Assembly (NCBI GenBank): GCA_003141895.1
Contig: PLNT01000016.1
Coordinates: 124,001-188,000, forward strand
Direction: 5' to 3'
Source: Bacteroidales bacterium
GTDB taxonomy: Bacteria > Bacteroidota > Bacteroidia > Bacteroidales > VadinHA17
Length of the DNA stretch: 64,000 bases
Shown: one piece after another, positions 16,787 to 25,009 of the stretch
Position numbering within the stretch: position 1 is the first letter of the stretch
Layout: each line of letters opens with the position of its first letter
Translations under genes and position numbers: made by a program
The notes under the pieces: model-generated
The model's input: the letters and a program-made list of their open reading frames with translations, nothing else
What the model was told of the DNA's origin: nothing
The model's database searches: none

Positions 16787-18130
16787 TTAAAAACCTGTAT
16801 AACTGAAAGGTGTAATTGCCCTTAATTCTGCTTTTACTTCATCATTAAGTTCGAGGTTTTCAATGAAATTATTTATTGATTCAGATGTAATTTTCTGATT
16901 TGTGCGTGTCAGATCGAGAAGGGTCTCATATGGGTTCGGGTAACCCTCTCTTCGCAAAATTGTCTGGATAGCTTCCGAAACTACAGCCCAGTTATTATCC
17001 AGATCATTCTTTATTTTATCCGTATTTACTATCAGTTTATTAAGACCTTTCAAAAGAGAATTAAAGGCTATCAATGAATGACCAATCGGAACACCAATAT
17101 TTCTCAGAACTGTAGAATCGGACAGGTCGCGTTGAAGTCTTGAAATTGGCAGTTTCATGGAAAAATGTTCAAAAATTGCATTAGCATATCCAAGATTACC
17201 TTCACCATTTTCAAAATCGATCGGATTTACCTTATGAGGCATTGTTGATGATCCTATTTCTCCTTTTTTAATCTTTTGCCTGAAATAATCCATTGAGATA
17301 TATGTCCAGAAGTCACGGGCCATATCAATCAGGATTACGTTTATCCTGCGCATATTATCAAATAATGCAGCAAGGTTGTCATAATGTTCTATCTGTGTTG
17401 TGGGGTGAGACCGTTGCAGCCCAAGCTCTTCATTAACAAAATTATTTGCGAACGAGATCCAGTCTATTTCAGGGTACGCAACTTTATGTGCATTGAAATT
17501 TCCTGTTGCACCACCAAATTTAGCTGAAAATGGAATTTGTCCAAAATACTTGGTTTGTCCGTCGATTCGTGCGATAAAAACTTCTATTTCTTTGCCAAGT
17601 CTTGTTGGTGAAGCAGGCTGACCATGCGTCCTTGCAAGCATGGGGATGTCTTTCCACTCATCAGCAAAATTAGCAAGGGTTTCTCTCAACTCATACAGAG
17701 TAGGGAAATAAAGATTTATCATGGCATCCTTTATAGATAAAGGTATTGCCGTATTATTTATATCCTGAGATGTAAGTCCGAAATGGATAAATTCGCTCCA
17801 TTTTCCCCAACCCGATTGAAAAAATCTTTCTTTCAGAAAGTATTCGATAGCTTTTACATCATGATTAGTAATTTTCTCTCTCTCCTTTACTTTCTCAGCA
17901 TCCGTTAAGTCAAAGTCCTCATAGATTGATCTTAAGATCTTAAAATTATCTTTCTTAAAATCAACTAGCTGTGGAAGAGGAATACCGCAAAGGGCAATGA
18001 AATACTCAATTTCTACCATTAAACGATATTTTATCAGTCCGAATTCGGAGAAATACAGATCGAGTTCATCAACTTTGTTTCTGTACCTTCCGTCAATTGG
18101 CGATATGGCAGTTAGAAAATTTAATTCCAT
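16787..18130 (-). CDS. purB: Adenylosuccinate lyase
   Basis: This 447-residue cytoplasmic enzyme of purine synthesis cleaves SAICAR and adenylosuccinate to release fumarate. The fumarase/aspartase-superfamily signature GSSTMPHKVNP is near residue 297 and contains the flexible catalytic loop. The N-terminal LTAISPIDGRYRNKV is typical of the longer PurB form. ARTHGQPASPTRLGKE holds a catalytic His. It is divergent from mqnA and heads a minus-strand run with the ABC exporter and GH35. Confidence 0.97.
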   Translation of the reverse strand: MELNFLTAISPIDGRYRNKVDELDLYFSEFGLIKYRLMVEIEYFIALCGIPLPQLVDFKKDNFKILRSIYEDFDLTDAEKVKEREKITNHDVKAIEYFLKERFFQSGWGKWSEFIHFGLTSQDINNTAIPLSIKDAMINLYFPTLYELRETLANFADEWKDIPMLARTHGQPASPTRLGKEIEVFIARIDGQTKYFGQIPFSAKFGGATGNFNAHKVAYPEIDWISFANNFVNEELGLQRSHPTTQIEHYDNLAALFDNMRRINVILIDMARDFWTYISMDYFRQKIKKGEIGSSTMPHKVNPIDFENGEGNLGYANAIFEHFSMKLPISRLQRDLSDSTVLRNIGVPIGHSLIAFNSLLKGLNKLIVNTDKIKNDLDNNWAVVSEAIQTILRREGYPNPYETLLDLTRTNQKITSESINNFIENLELNDEVKAELRAITPFSYTGF

Positions 18131-18171
18131 TATTGTCAGATTGTGGTTTCACTTGTTATAAGTAATACATA

Positions 18172-18179
18172 CAAAAATA
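18172..18179 (-). promoter_or_regulatory. Bacteroidota -7 box for purB
   Basis: On the minus strand this reads TATTTTTG, a match to the TAnnTTTG consensus of the Bacteroidota primary sigma factor. It is 41 bases upstream of the purB ATG. No clear -33 TTTG is visible. Confidence 0.45.
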
Positions 18180-18201
18180 CTATTTTAGATGTTGTAAAAA
18201 A

Positions 18202-18963
18202 ATGGGTATGAGTAAAATCAAAATATCAGCTGTCAAATATGCAAATACCTATCCGTTTATTTATGGGTTGATGGAAAGCGGATTCGAAAATAAGGTAATA
18301 CTTGAAACTGATCATCCGGCTGATTGTGCGGCAAAACTTATCAGCGGAAAAGTTGATATAGGCCTTATACCAGTGGCTGCTCTGCCATTATTAAAGGAGT
18401 ATCAGATCATAAGTGATTTTTGTATTGGTGCAAGTGGAAATGTAAGGACCGTCATGCTTTTAAGCAATTCTTCCTTTGAAGAAATCAAAAATATTTATCT
18501 TGATTATCGTTCACGGTCCTCAATAAACTTAACCAAAGTACTTGCGAAAAATTACTGGAAGAGAGAATTTAAGTGGATTAACACATCAAAAGGTTTCGAT
18601 TTCCTGAACATTGGTCAAGATGAGGCCGTAGTCCTGATCGGTGACCAGTGTTTTGAATACGAGAATAGTTACAGGTATAAAATTGATCTGGCAAGGGAAT
18701 GGGTGAAATTCTCGGGTCTGCCATTCGTTTTTGCTTGCTGGACAGCTAATAAATTTCTGGAAAGCAGTTTTATAGAAGAATTCAATGATGCTCTGCGTAT
18801 GGGTGTGAAAAATATAGATGCAGTTGTGGAGAAATTCGGACAAACAGGAATGATAACCGGTGTAATTCTGAAGAATTACCTGACTAAGAATATCGATTTC
18901 AATTTCGATGAAAATAAGAAAAAAGGGCTCAAGTTATTTCTTGATCTGATGGGGAAACTTTGA
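18202..18963 (+). CDS. mqnA: Menaquinone biosynthesis protein MqnA (chorismate dehydratase)
   Basis: A 253-residue protein of the MqnA/MqnD fold, which resembles periplasmic binding proteins but is cytoplasmic. MqnA dehydrates chorismate in the first step of the futalosine route to menaquinone. Family features are the N-terminal KISAVKYANTYPFIYGL, the DIGLIPVAALPLL strand near residue 55, and the VLIGDQCFEYE segment near residue 150. No other mqn gene is in the window. A second ATG two codons downstream is an equally possible start. MqnD is a distant alternative. Confidence 0.88.
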   Translation: MGMSKIKISAVKYANTYPFIYGLMESGFENKVILETDHPADCAAKLISGKVDIGLIPVAALPLLKEYQIISDFCIGASGNVRTVMLLSNSSFEEIKNIYLDYRSRSSINLTKVLAKNYWKREFKWINTSKGFDFLNIGQDEAVVLIGDQCFEYENSYRYKIDLAREWVKFSGLPFVFACWTANKFLESSFIEEFNDALRMGVKNIDAVVEKFGQTGMITGVILKNYLTKNIDFNFDENKKKGLKLFLDLMGKL

Positions 18964-18971
18964 ACCGAGAC

Positions 18972-19070
18972 ACCCCTGCCGCTGCGCGGCGTCCCCCCAA
19001 AGGGGGACCAATTCGGAGCCCTTGATGAATTTATTGAAGGACTGAGAATTAACCCCCCTTTAGGGGGGCA
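18972..19070. repeat. Palindromic repeat, CCCCTGCCGCTGCGCGGC family
   Basis: The left part carries CCCCTGCCGCTGCGCGGC and a CCCCCCAAAGGGGG hairpin, and the right end carries CCCCCCTTTAGGGGGG. The same layout, two hairpins about 50 bases apart with a GCCGC..GCGGC motif on one side, recurs at 29374-29485, 30811-30920 and 46695-46800. Confidence 0.8.
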
Positions 19071-19087
19071 AAAATAGAAATTAACAA

Positions 19088-19540
19088 ATGAATGCTACAA
19101 CCCTAAATAATGACCTGATAATACGAGACTATAAGGAGGAAGATTATACTCAGATTTCGGAATTATGGATTCAGACAGGTCTGGGTAATCCCGAAAGAGG
19201 AGATAATGCAGAAACTATTAAAAGAACACTCGCATTGGGAGGGAAATTATTGGTGATAGTATCGAAAACTTCCGGAACAATTATTGGTACATCATGGATG
19301 ACATGTGATGGAAGAAGAATCCTGCTTCACCATTTCGGAATATTACCTGATTTTCAGGGGAAAGGTCTTTCAAAGATCCTTTTAAAAGAATCTCTTAAAT
19401 TCGTAAAAGAGAGTGGTATGCAAGTAAAACTTGAGGTCCATACTTCGAACATTAAAGCAATAAATCTTTACAATAAGTTCGGGTTTAAGCTTTTAAAAGA
19501 ATATTGCATATATATCATACGGGATATGTCAAATTTATAA
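19088..19540 (+). CDS. GNAT-family N-acetyltransferase
   Basis: A 150-residue single-domain GNAT protein. The acetyl-CoA-binding motif A is GILPDFQGKGLSKILL near residues 85-100 (Q/RxxGxG/A form), followed by KLEVHTSNIKAINLYNKFGFK, the usual motif B. The acceptor substrate (amino group of a small molecule or protein) is unknown. It lies between a palindromic repeat and the small DNA-binding protein gene, which has its own promoter. Confidence 0.9.
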   Translation: MNATTLNNDLIIRDYKEEDYTQISELWIQTGLGNPERGDNAETIKRTLALGGKLLVIVSKTSGTIIGTSWMTCDGRRILLHHFGILPDFQGKGLSKILLKESLKFVKESGMQVKLEVHTSNIKAINLYNKFGFKLLKEYCIYIIRDMSNL

Positions 19541-19570
19541 AATTGTTATTCAGATTGTCTTTTAAATTTT

Positions 19571-19578
19571 TACCTTTG
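19571..19578 (+). promoter_or_regulatory. Bacteroidota -7 box for the small DNA-binding protein gene
   Basis: TACCTTTG matches TAnnTTTG exactly. It is 45 bases upstream of ATG 19623, after the stop of the GNAT gene. Confidence 0.55.
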
Positions 19579-19622
19579 ATTTTTGATGTTCGTTAGATAT
19601 TAACAAACCAAGCAAAAATACC

Positions 19623-19868
19623 ATGGCTAAAACAATCACCTTTAATGAGCTCCGGAAGATAAAAGACCAGTTACCCTCCGGTAGTATGAGACAGATTGCA
19701 GAAAAACTGGATCTGAATGAGGAAACAGTCAGAAACTATTTCGGAGGGAGAAATTTTGACAAGGGACAAAGTGTTGGTATTCATTATGAACAGGGACCAG
19801 GTGGAGGTATTGTAACAATTGATGATACAACTATTCTTGATTTAGCTCAGAAAATGATTAATTTCTAA
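19623..19868 (+). CDS. Small DNA-binding protein, helix-turn-helix type
   Basis: This 81-residue protein resembles a short DNA-binding protein widespread in Bacteroidota. Residues 17-40 (PSGSMRQIAEKLDLNEETVRNYF as one helix-turn-helix) would read DNA, and the C-terminal half, with the glycine-rich GPGGGIV, may form a dimer strand. It is a single-gene unit, with its own -7 box upstream and a strong hairpin terminator downstream. Its target is unknown. Confidence 0.8.
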   Translation: MAKTITFNELRKIKDQLPSGSMRQIAEKLDLNEETVRNYFGGRNFDKGQSVGIHYEQGPGGGIVTIDDTTILDLAQKMINF

Positions 19869-19890
19869 TTTATTCTGTGATAGCCTGTTC

Positions 19891-19927
19891 AAAAAGCAAA
19901 AGGCTACGTCTTTTGCTTTTTTTATTT
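19891..19927 (+). terminator. Rho-independent terminator
   Basis: AAAAAGCAAAAG pairs with CTTTTGCTTTTT across a 7-base loop and runs into a T-rich tract. It lies 22 bases after the stop of the small DNA-binding protein gene. Confidence 0.85.
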
Positions 19928-19931
19928 TTCT

Positions 19932-20762
19932 ATGAACCTTAACAGAACAATAGAATCTGTAGAAAAACAATATAAACAGATCCTGGAAGAGTATTTCATA
20001 TCTGTTTATGCTGAAAGATCGCTTCCTTCTCATGGTATAGATCATCACAGGAGAGTATGGAATTACTCAAAGGAATTATTAGAAATCATTCCTGTTAAAA
20101 ATAAAAAACAACTTTCGATACTTACGTCTGAACTGATAATTGCCAGTTATCTGCACGATATTGGAATGTCAGTTGACCCCGGAATAAAACACGGGAAATA
20201 TAGTAAAGATCTGTGCGCCAGGTTTCTGGCAATCAATAACCTTCGAGTGAATGATTATCTCAATGTACTGGAAGCAATTGAGAATCATGATAATAAAGAG
20301 TATATCGGCAATGCAACCAGGAATGATCTCCTCACCGTACTTTCTATTTCAGATGATCTTGATGCCTTTGGATTTATTGGAATATTCCGGTATATAGAAA
20401 TTTATCTTATCAGGGAAACTGACTTTTTTAATCTTGGACATCTGATTAAGGTAAACGCAGGCAAAAGGTTCTTGAATTTTGAAAAAACTGTCGGAAAAGC
20501 AAAAAAAATAGTCAAAAAACACAAACAAAGGTATATGATCCTAGATAATTTTTTTACAAAATATAATGAGCAGGTTCTCTCCTACCAATTTGGAACATTA
20601 AACCCTTCTGGTTATTGCGGTGTTATTGAGTTGTTTGCGAATATGGTAAGAAACAAATTAGAATTAAAGGAATTATTTACGCATACTGAAAAATATTATG
20701 ATGACCCTGTCGTTCAATGGTTTTTTAATGGATTGAAGATGGAAATTGAAACTAGTAATTAA
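19932..20762 (+). CDS. HD-domain protein (putative phosphohydrolase)
   Basis: A 276-residue soluble protein with an HD-type metal site: His residues in SHGIDHHRRVW near residue 35, the HD doublet in SYLHDIGM near residue 75, and ENHD near residue 118. These are the ligands expected for a metal-dependent phosphohydrolase, although the substrate is unknown. The C-terminal third is helical with many lysines (AKKIVKKHKQRY). The ATG at 19932 is just after the terminator hairpin, so the promoter may overlap it or transcription may read through. Confidence 0.8.
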   Translation: MNLNRTIESVEKQYKQILEEYFISVYAERSLPSHGIDHHRRVWNYSKELLEIIPVKNKKQLSILTSELIIASYLHDIGMSVDPGIKHGKYSKDLCARFLAINNLRVNDYLNVLEAIENHDNKEYIGNATRNDLLTVLSISDDLDAFGFIGIFRYIEIYLIRETDFFNLGHLIKVNAGKRFLNFEKTVGKAKKIVKKHKQRYMILDNFFTKYNEQVLSYQFGTLNPSGYCGVIELFANMVRNKLELKELFTHTEKYYDDPVVQWFFNGLKMEIETSN

Positions 20763-20769
20763 AAAAAAT

Positions 20770-20860
20770 GCCACAAAGGCACTGAGACACAGAGGTTCAC
20801 AAAGGCTTAATTTATTAGATGAAATTCTTGGTATGACTTTATGCCTTTGTGTCTTGGTGG
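20770..20860. repeat. CACAAAGG-type inverted repeat
   Basis: GCCACAAAGGCACTGAGACA on the left is the imperfect complement of TGCCTTTGTGTCTTGGTGG on the right. A related run of CACAAAGGA units is at 51640-51682. This motif is found between genes of many bacteria as a dispersed repeat. Confidence 0.7.
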
Positions 20861-20875
20861 TAAAAAAAAACTTGT

Positions 20876-22336
20876 ATGACAAAAACAAAAACTAATATCC
20901 CATACCCTTTCGATCCTGAGAAATTCAGAAAAGAAGGGCATGCTCTTGTTGACCAGTTATCAGACTACCTGGGCGATGCTTTATCCGGAAAAGAAATGGC
21001 TGTCCTGCCCTGGAATGATCCTGATAAATTAGCTGAATATTTTTCGTTTGATTCGGCTGGAGGCGAAAATGAATCACTTGATGCATTTATAAAGAGAATC
21101 ATTGATCAATCGATCCATATACATCATCCGCATTATATAGGCCATCAGGTAACATCTCCCCTTCCAGCAACCGCTCTCGTACAATTCTGTACCACACTTC
21201 TTAACAATGGTGCAGCTATTTATGAAATGGGACCTGTAAATATGGCTATGGAAAGAAACGTTATAAAAAAGTTTGGATCCCTAATTGGTTTTAAACCTGG
21301 CTTCGACGGAATATTTACTCATGGAGGAACCGCTGGAAATCTTACCGCTATGCTTGCGGCCAGGCAGTCAAAAACTGATTATAATATCTGGGAAGAAGGT
21401 ATCAAAGAGAAAGAAAGACCCGGGTATATAATATCCGAACAATCACATTACAGCATCAGTCGAAATGCAAATATAATGGGATTGGGAGATGCCTCAATTA
21501 TAAAGGTACCTGTTGATAATCAATTCAGGATGAGGACTGACCTGCTTGAGAAGATAAAATCAGACGCTGAGGAAAAGGGTATACATATCATGTCTGTTGT
21601 TGCCAGTTCGTGTTCAACTGCAACCGGATCTTATGACAATCTTGAAGCTATAGCTAACTTCTGCGAAAAGTGGAATTTGTGGATGCATGTTGACGGAGCT
21701 CATGGATTGGGTGTGCTTTTCTCTGAAAAATATAAAGGCAGGATAAAGGGGATAGAAAGGGCCGATTCTATAGTAATTGATTTCCATAAAATGCTTCTTG
21801 TTCCAGCATTAAATACCCTTGTTATGTTCAGGAATGGTGAAAAATCATTCGAGACTTTTGCCCAGAAAGCTTCATACTTATTTCAGAAATCGCAGAAAAA
21901 TGTATGGTATAACAGTGCGATCAGGACTATTGAGTGCACTAAAAGTGCTTTGGGAATCATCGCATACACAGCTATGAAATATTATGGTAAAAATTATTAC
22001 AGAGAATATATTGAAAGCAGATATGATTTAGCTGTTGAATTTTCAAAATTAGTTAAATCTTCAGCCAATCTTCAAATGGCAACTGAACCGGCAAGCAACA
22101 TTGTTTGCTTCAGATTTGCCTCTGAAAAATGTTCTGACCTTTCACTAAATAAAATAAATTCTGAAATCAGGGACAGGATTATTAAAGAAGGTTCATTTTA
22201 TATTGTTCAGACTGAAATTGATGGAAATCTATGGTTAAGACTCACCATAATTAACCCGATCACTTCCATAAATGACCTCAAAGAACTTTTGAATTTAGTT
22301 GTGGAGATTGGAGATGATCTAGTCTTAAAATCTTAA
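20876..22336 (+). CDS. PLP-dependent group II amino acid decarboxylase
   Basis: A 486-residue enzyme of the group II decarboxylase family (glutamate, tyrosine, tryptophan and diaminobutyrate decarboxylases). The PLP-stacking His is in HHPHYIGHQ or the later WMHVDGAHG segment, whose Asp binds the pyridine nitrogen. The Schiff-base lysine lies in VIDFHKMLLVP near residue 304. FTHGGTAGNLTAM near residue 150 binds the phosphate. The substrate cannot be fixed; L-2,4-diaminobutyrate-like and aromatic amino acids are possible. It appears to be transcribed alone, after a CACAAAGG repeat. Confidence 0.9.
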   Translation: MTKTKTNIPYPFDPEKFRKEGHALVDQLSDYLGDALSGKEMAVLPWNDPDKLAEYFSFDSAGGENESLDAFIKRIIDQSIHIHHPHYIGHQVTSPLPATALVQFCTTLLNNGAAIYEMGPVNMAMERNVIKKFGSLIGFKPGFDGIFTHGGTAGNLTAMLAARQSKTDYNIWEEGIKEKERPGYIISEQSHYSISRNANIMGLGDASIIKVPVDNQFRMRTDLLEKIKSDAEEKGIHIMSVVASSCSTATGSYDNLEAIANFCEKWNLWMHVDGAHGLGVLFSEKYKGRIKGIERADSIVIDFHKMLLVPALNTLVMFRNGEKSFETFAQKASYLFQKSQKNVWYNSAIRTIECTKSALGIIAYTAMKYYGKNYYREYIESRYDLAVEFSKLVKSSANLQMATEPASNIVCFRFASEKCSDLSLNKINSEIRDRIIKEGSFYIVQTEIDGNLWLRLTIINPITSINDLKELLNLVVEIGDDLVLKS

Positions 22337-22379
22337 AGTCTATAAAGTATACAAAGCTGTTTGATTTTCGACTTTTGAC

Positions 22380-22796
22380 TCAGGTCTTGATTAATTCCTT
22401 AAGAGATGTTTTAGCCAAAATACTGTATGTTGAGCTATTTATCTCTTTAAATACTTTTCTTATCTGGCAGGTGGATTCGTCTTTACAGAATTCACAGGGA
22501 CGATATAAATTCTCTGAAACGCAGTACATAAGAGCTATAGTACCTTCGAAGTGATTTACAACATCAGCCAGAGATACTTCTTCGGGTTTTTTTAAGAGGT
22601 AATACCCACCTGCTTTTCCAAGATTACTACCAAGAATCCCAATTTTTTTTAATTCAAGAAGTATATTCTCAAGAAAACTTCGCGGTATCTTTTCTATTTC
22701 CGAAATTTCTCTGATCTGCATCGGACCTTTGCCATATTCGCGAGCAAGTCTTGTCAATGCAACAATTGCATATCGTGTTTTCTTGGAGAGAATCAT
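22380..22796 (-). CDS. Rrf2-family regulator with a cysteine cluster
   Basis: A 138-residue winged-helix regulator of the Rrf2 family (IscR, CymR, NsrR). The recognition helix lies in IPRSFLENILLELKKIG near residues 37-53, and the wing in GKAGGYYLLKKP. Cysteines at 92, 101, 104 and 110 (CEFCKDESTC) resemble the IscR iron-sulfur site at 92, 98 and 104, so a cluster or thiol-based sensor is likely. It is divergent from the porin, Pst-like transporter and cys genes and probably controls them in response to sulfur or cysteine supply. A near-perfect palindrome in the shared gap is a candidate operator. Confidence 0.9.
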   Translation of the reverse strand: MILSKKTRYAIVALTRLAREYGKGPMQIREISEIEKIPRSFLENILLELKKIGILGSNLGKAGGYYLLKKPEEVSLADVVNHFEGTIALMYCVSENLYRPCEFCKDESTCQIRKVFKEINSSTYSILAKTSLKELIKT

Positions 22797-22822
22797 CTAT
22801 TTCCTCATAATTTTTGATAAAG

Positions 22823-22840
22823 TTAAGTATTAATACCTAA
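22823..22840. promoter_or_regulatory. Candidate Rrf2 operator
   Basis: TTAAGTATTAATACCTAA is an 18-base palindrome with a single mismatched pair, built on a perfect GTATTAATAC core. It lies between the rrf2 start (22796) and the porin promoter (-7 box at 22885), where it could control both directions. Confidence 0.5.
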
Positions 22841-22884
22841 CGATTTGTGGTTTTTATGCCAATTAAACCGATAATAAACTGTCT

Positions 22885-22892
22885 TATATTTG
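22885..22892 (+). promoter_or_regulatory. Bacteroidota -7 box for the porin/transporter/cys operon
   Basis: TATATTTG matches TAnnTTTG. The porin ATG (22914) is 22 bases downstream, giving a short 5' UTR. Confidence 0.55.
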
Positions 22893-22913
22893 TTCACAAA
22901 TTCGATAGACATT

Positions 22914-24035
22914 ATGAAACTTGTTTTTTCACTTTTATTTTTAGTGCTATTTGCAGCAGAATCATTTTCACAATCAACAAACGACATCCTGAATCTGCTT
23001 ATTGCAAATAAAACAATAAGTCAGACACAGGCAGACTCAATAAGAGCTGATGCTGCTTTACTTCAACAACAGACAGATGCATCCCGAAAATCGTTTTTTG
23101 TCACTGCTGCACGTCAAATGCAACTTACAGGTTATTCTCAGATCAGATACCAGGCTTTTCAGGATCGTGGAAAACACAACAGTTTTGATATCCGCCGGGC
23201 CAGAGTTGATTTAAAGGGATCAATCACACCATTCTTTTCTTACAGGTTGCAGGCTGATCTTGTTGATAAACCAAAAATGATCGATGCTTATGGAGAAATA
23301 AAACTTGCTGATTATTTCTCGATTACCGCAGGTCAGTTTAAGATTCCTTTCTCAATGGAAAACTTGACCTCATCCAATAAACTTGAGATGATTGACCGTT
23401 CACAGGTTGTCGAAGCGCTTGTAGCACGCAGCAAGGATGTAATCGGGAACCAAAACGGGCGTGATATCGGAATACAGGCAGGCGGTACTTTCTTAAAAGT
23501 AAATAATGCCCCTGTTATTGAATATCGGATTGGTGTATTTAATGGATCAGGAATAAATGTGGCAGATACAGCTAATAATGAGAAAGATATTTCCGGTCGT
23601 CTTGTTATCACACCGATAAAAGGATTGTCATTTGGCGGTGACTTTTATAAAGGATTGGATAAAGCCATTAAACCTGATGTCGCCGGGCAAAGTCAAACCC
23701 GCAACCGTTTCGGGGGCGAAGTAAGCTATGTTGTTGCAGGCTTTTCTTTAAAAGCTGAATATATATCAGGAAAGGATGGAAAGACGAATAGAGCAGGATG
23801 GTACGCACAGGCCGGCTACTTTGTAATTCCCCAAAAACTTCAGATCCTTGGTAAATATGATGTGTATGATCCCAATACCTCCACCGGAAATAATATTTCA
23901 ACGAATTATGTGTTCGGTGCTAATTATAATTTCAATAACTGGTCGCGCCTTCAGGCATTTTATACTATCCGTCAGGAACAGGGACCAGCAATAGCCAATA
24001 ATTACATGGCTGTTCAATACCAGATTGGGTTCTGA
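22914..24035 (+). CDS. OprO/OprP-like outer-membrane anion porin
   Basis: A 373-residue protein with a signal peptide (KLVFSLLFLVLFAAESFSQ). A short helical segment (about residues 20-60) is followed by a 16-strand-type beta barrel with the OprO/P hallmarks GYSQIRYQAF, FDIRRARVDLKG and FSITAGQFKIPFSMENLTS. Relatives import phosphate or polyphosphate across the outer membrane. Here it opens an operon with a Pst-like transporter and sulfate activation genes, so sulfate or another oxyanion is more likely. ATG 22914 is preferred over the in-frame TTG at 22890, which overlaps the -7 box. Confidence 0.85.
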   Translation: MKLVFSLLFLVLFAAESFSQSTNDILNLLIANKTISQTQADSIRADAALLQQQTDASRKSFFVTAARQMQLTGYSQIRYQAFQDRGKHNSFDIRRARVDLKGSITPFFSYRLQADLVDKPKMIDAYGEIKLADYFSITAGQFKIPFSMENLTSSNKLEMIDRSQVVEALVARSKDVIGNQNGRDIGIQAGGTFLKVNNAPVIEYRIGVFNGSGINVADTANNEKDISGRLVITPIKGLSFGGDFYKGLDKAIKPDVAGQSQTRNRFGGEVSYVVAGFSLKAEYISGKDGKTNRAGWYAQAGYFVIPQKLQILGKYDVYDPNTSTGNNISTNYVFGANYNFNNWSRLQAFYTIRQEQGPAIANNYMAVQYQIGF

Positions 24036-24053
24036 TAATTTATAATATACTCA

Positions 24054-25007
24054 ATGAAAAAATTATATATCTCATTTTTACTTTTTACAGTTATTATTTT
24101 CTCATTATCTGCTCCCAAAACTTATGGGCAGGATAAGCGTTCTGGGCAAATAAGTATTTCAGGGGCATTCGCCCTATATCCAATGGTTATAAGATGGGCT
24201 GATGAATATCGGAAAATCAATCCAGATGTACGATTTGATATTTCGGCTGGGGGCGCCGGAAAAGGAATTTCAGATGCATTAAACGGAATGGTTGAAATAG
24301 GAATGGTTTCCAGAGAAATATATCCTGAAGAACTAAAAAAAGGAGCCTTCCCGGTAGCCGTTACCAAAGATGCAGTGGTAGCTGTAGTGAACGAATCTAA
24401 TCCTTATCTGAATGAAATATTAACAAAAGGCTTAAAGAAGGATGCTGCAAATAACATCTGGATTACTGGCAGATATACAACATGGGCACAGGCATTCGGA
24501 GCAAAACCTGGTTCCCCGATTCATATTTATACAAGATCAGATGCTTGCGGTGCTGCTGAAATGTGGGCTAAATTCTTCGGAAAAAAACAGGAAGATTTAT
24601 TGGGAGTTGGTGTGTTTGGTGACCCCGGACTGGCGCAGGCTGTTAAGAAGGATCCTCTTGGAATCGGCTTTAATAATATAGGATACGCTTATGATGCCGC
24701 AACCCGAAAGCAAATCAAAGGGTTGAAAGTTGTTCCAATCGATCTGAATAATAATGGGAAGATCGATAGTGACGAAGATTTTTATGGATCTATGAATGAT
24801 CTGATCTCTGCTATTGCGTCTGGTAAATATCCGTCACCTCCTTCCCGGGAATTATATTTCGTCATGAAGGGTAATCCAAAAAATAACAAGGTGCTGACCG
24901 AATTTATCAGATGGGTGCTCTCTGACGGACAGAAGTTTGTTAATGATGCAGGATACATTGCACTTCCCGGAGAAAGAATAAATACTGAACAAAAGAAGCT
25001 GGAATAA
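24054..25007 (+). CDS. PstS-like oxyanion-binding protein
   Basis: This 317-residue periplasmic binding protein has a signal peptide of about 25 residues. Its opening, SGQISISGAFALYPMVIRWADEY, with ISAGGAGKGISDALNGMVEIGMVSR, resembles the PstS strand-loop (SGSS-type loops) that grips tetrahedral oxyanions. It has a DACGAAEMWAKFFG segment in place of the usual RSDGSGTT loop. It lies 18 bases after the porin and 2 bases before the permease. Given the cys genes downstream, sulfate is the favoured ligand; phosphate is the conventional reading. Confidence 0.85.
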   Translation: MKKLYISFLLFTVIIFSLSAPKTYGQDKRSGQISISGAFALYPMVIRWADEYRKINPDVRFDISAGGAGKGISDALNGMVEIGMVSREIYPEELKKGAFPVAVTKDAVVAVVNESNPYLNEILTKGLKKDAANNIWITGRYTTWAQAFGAKPGSPIHIYTRSDACGAAEMWAKFFGKKQEDLLGVGVFGDPGLAQAVKKDPLGIGFNNIGYAYDAATRKQIKGLKVVPIDLNNNGKIDSDEDFYGSMNDLISAIASGKYPSPPSRELYFVMKGNPKNNKVLTEFIRWVLSDGQKFVNDAGYIALPGERINTEQKKLE

Positions 25008-25009
25008 AT

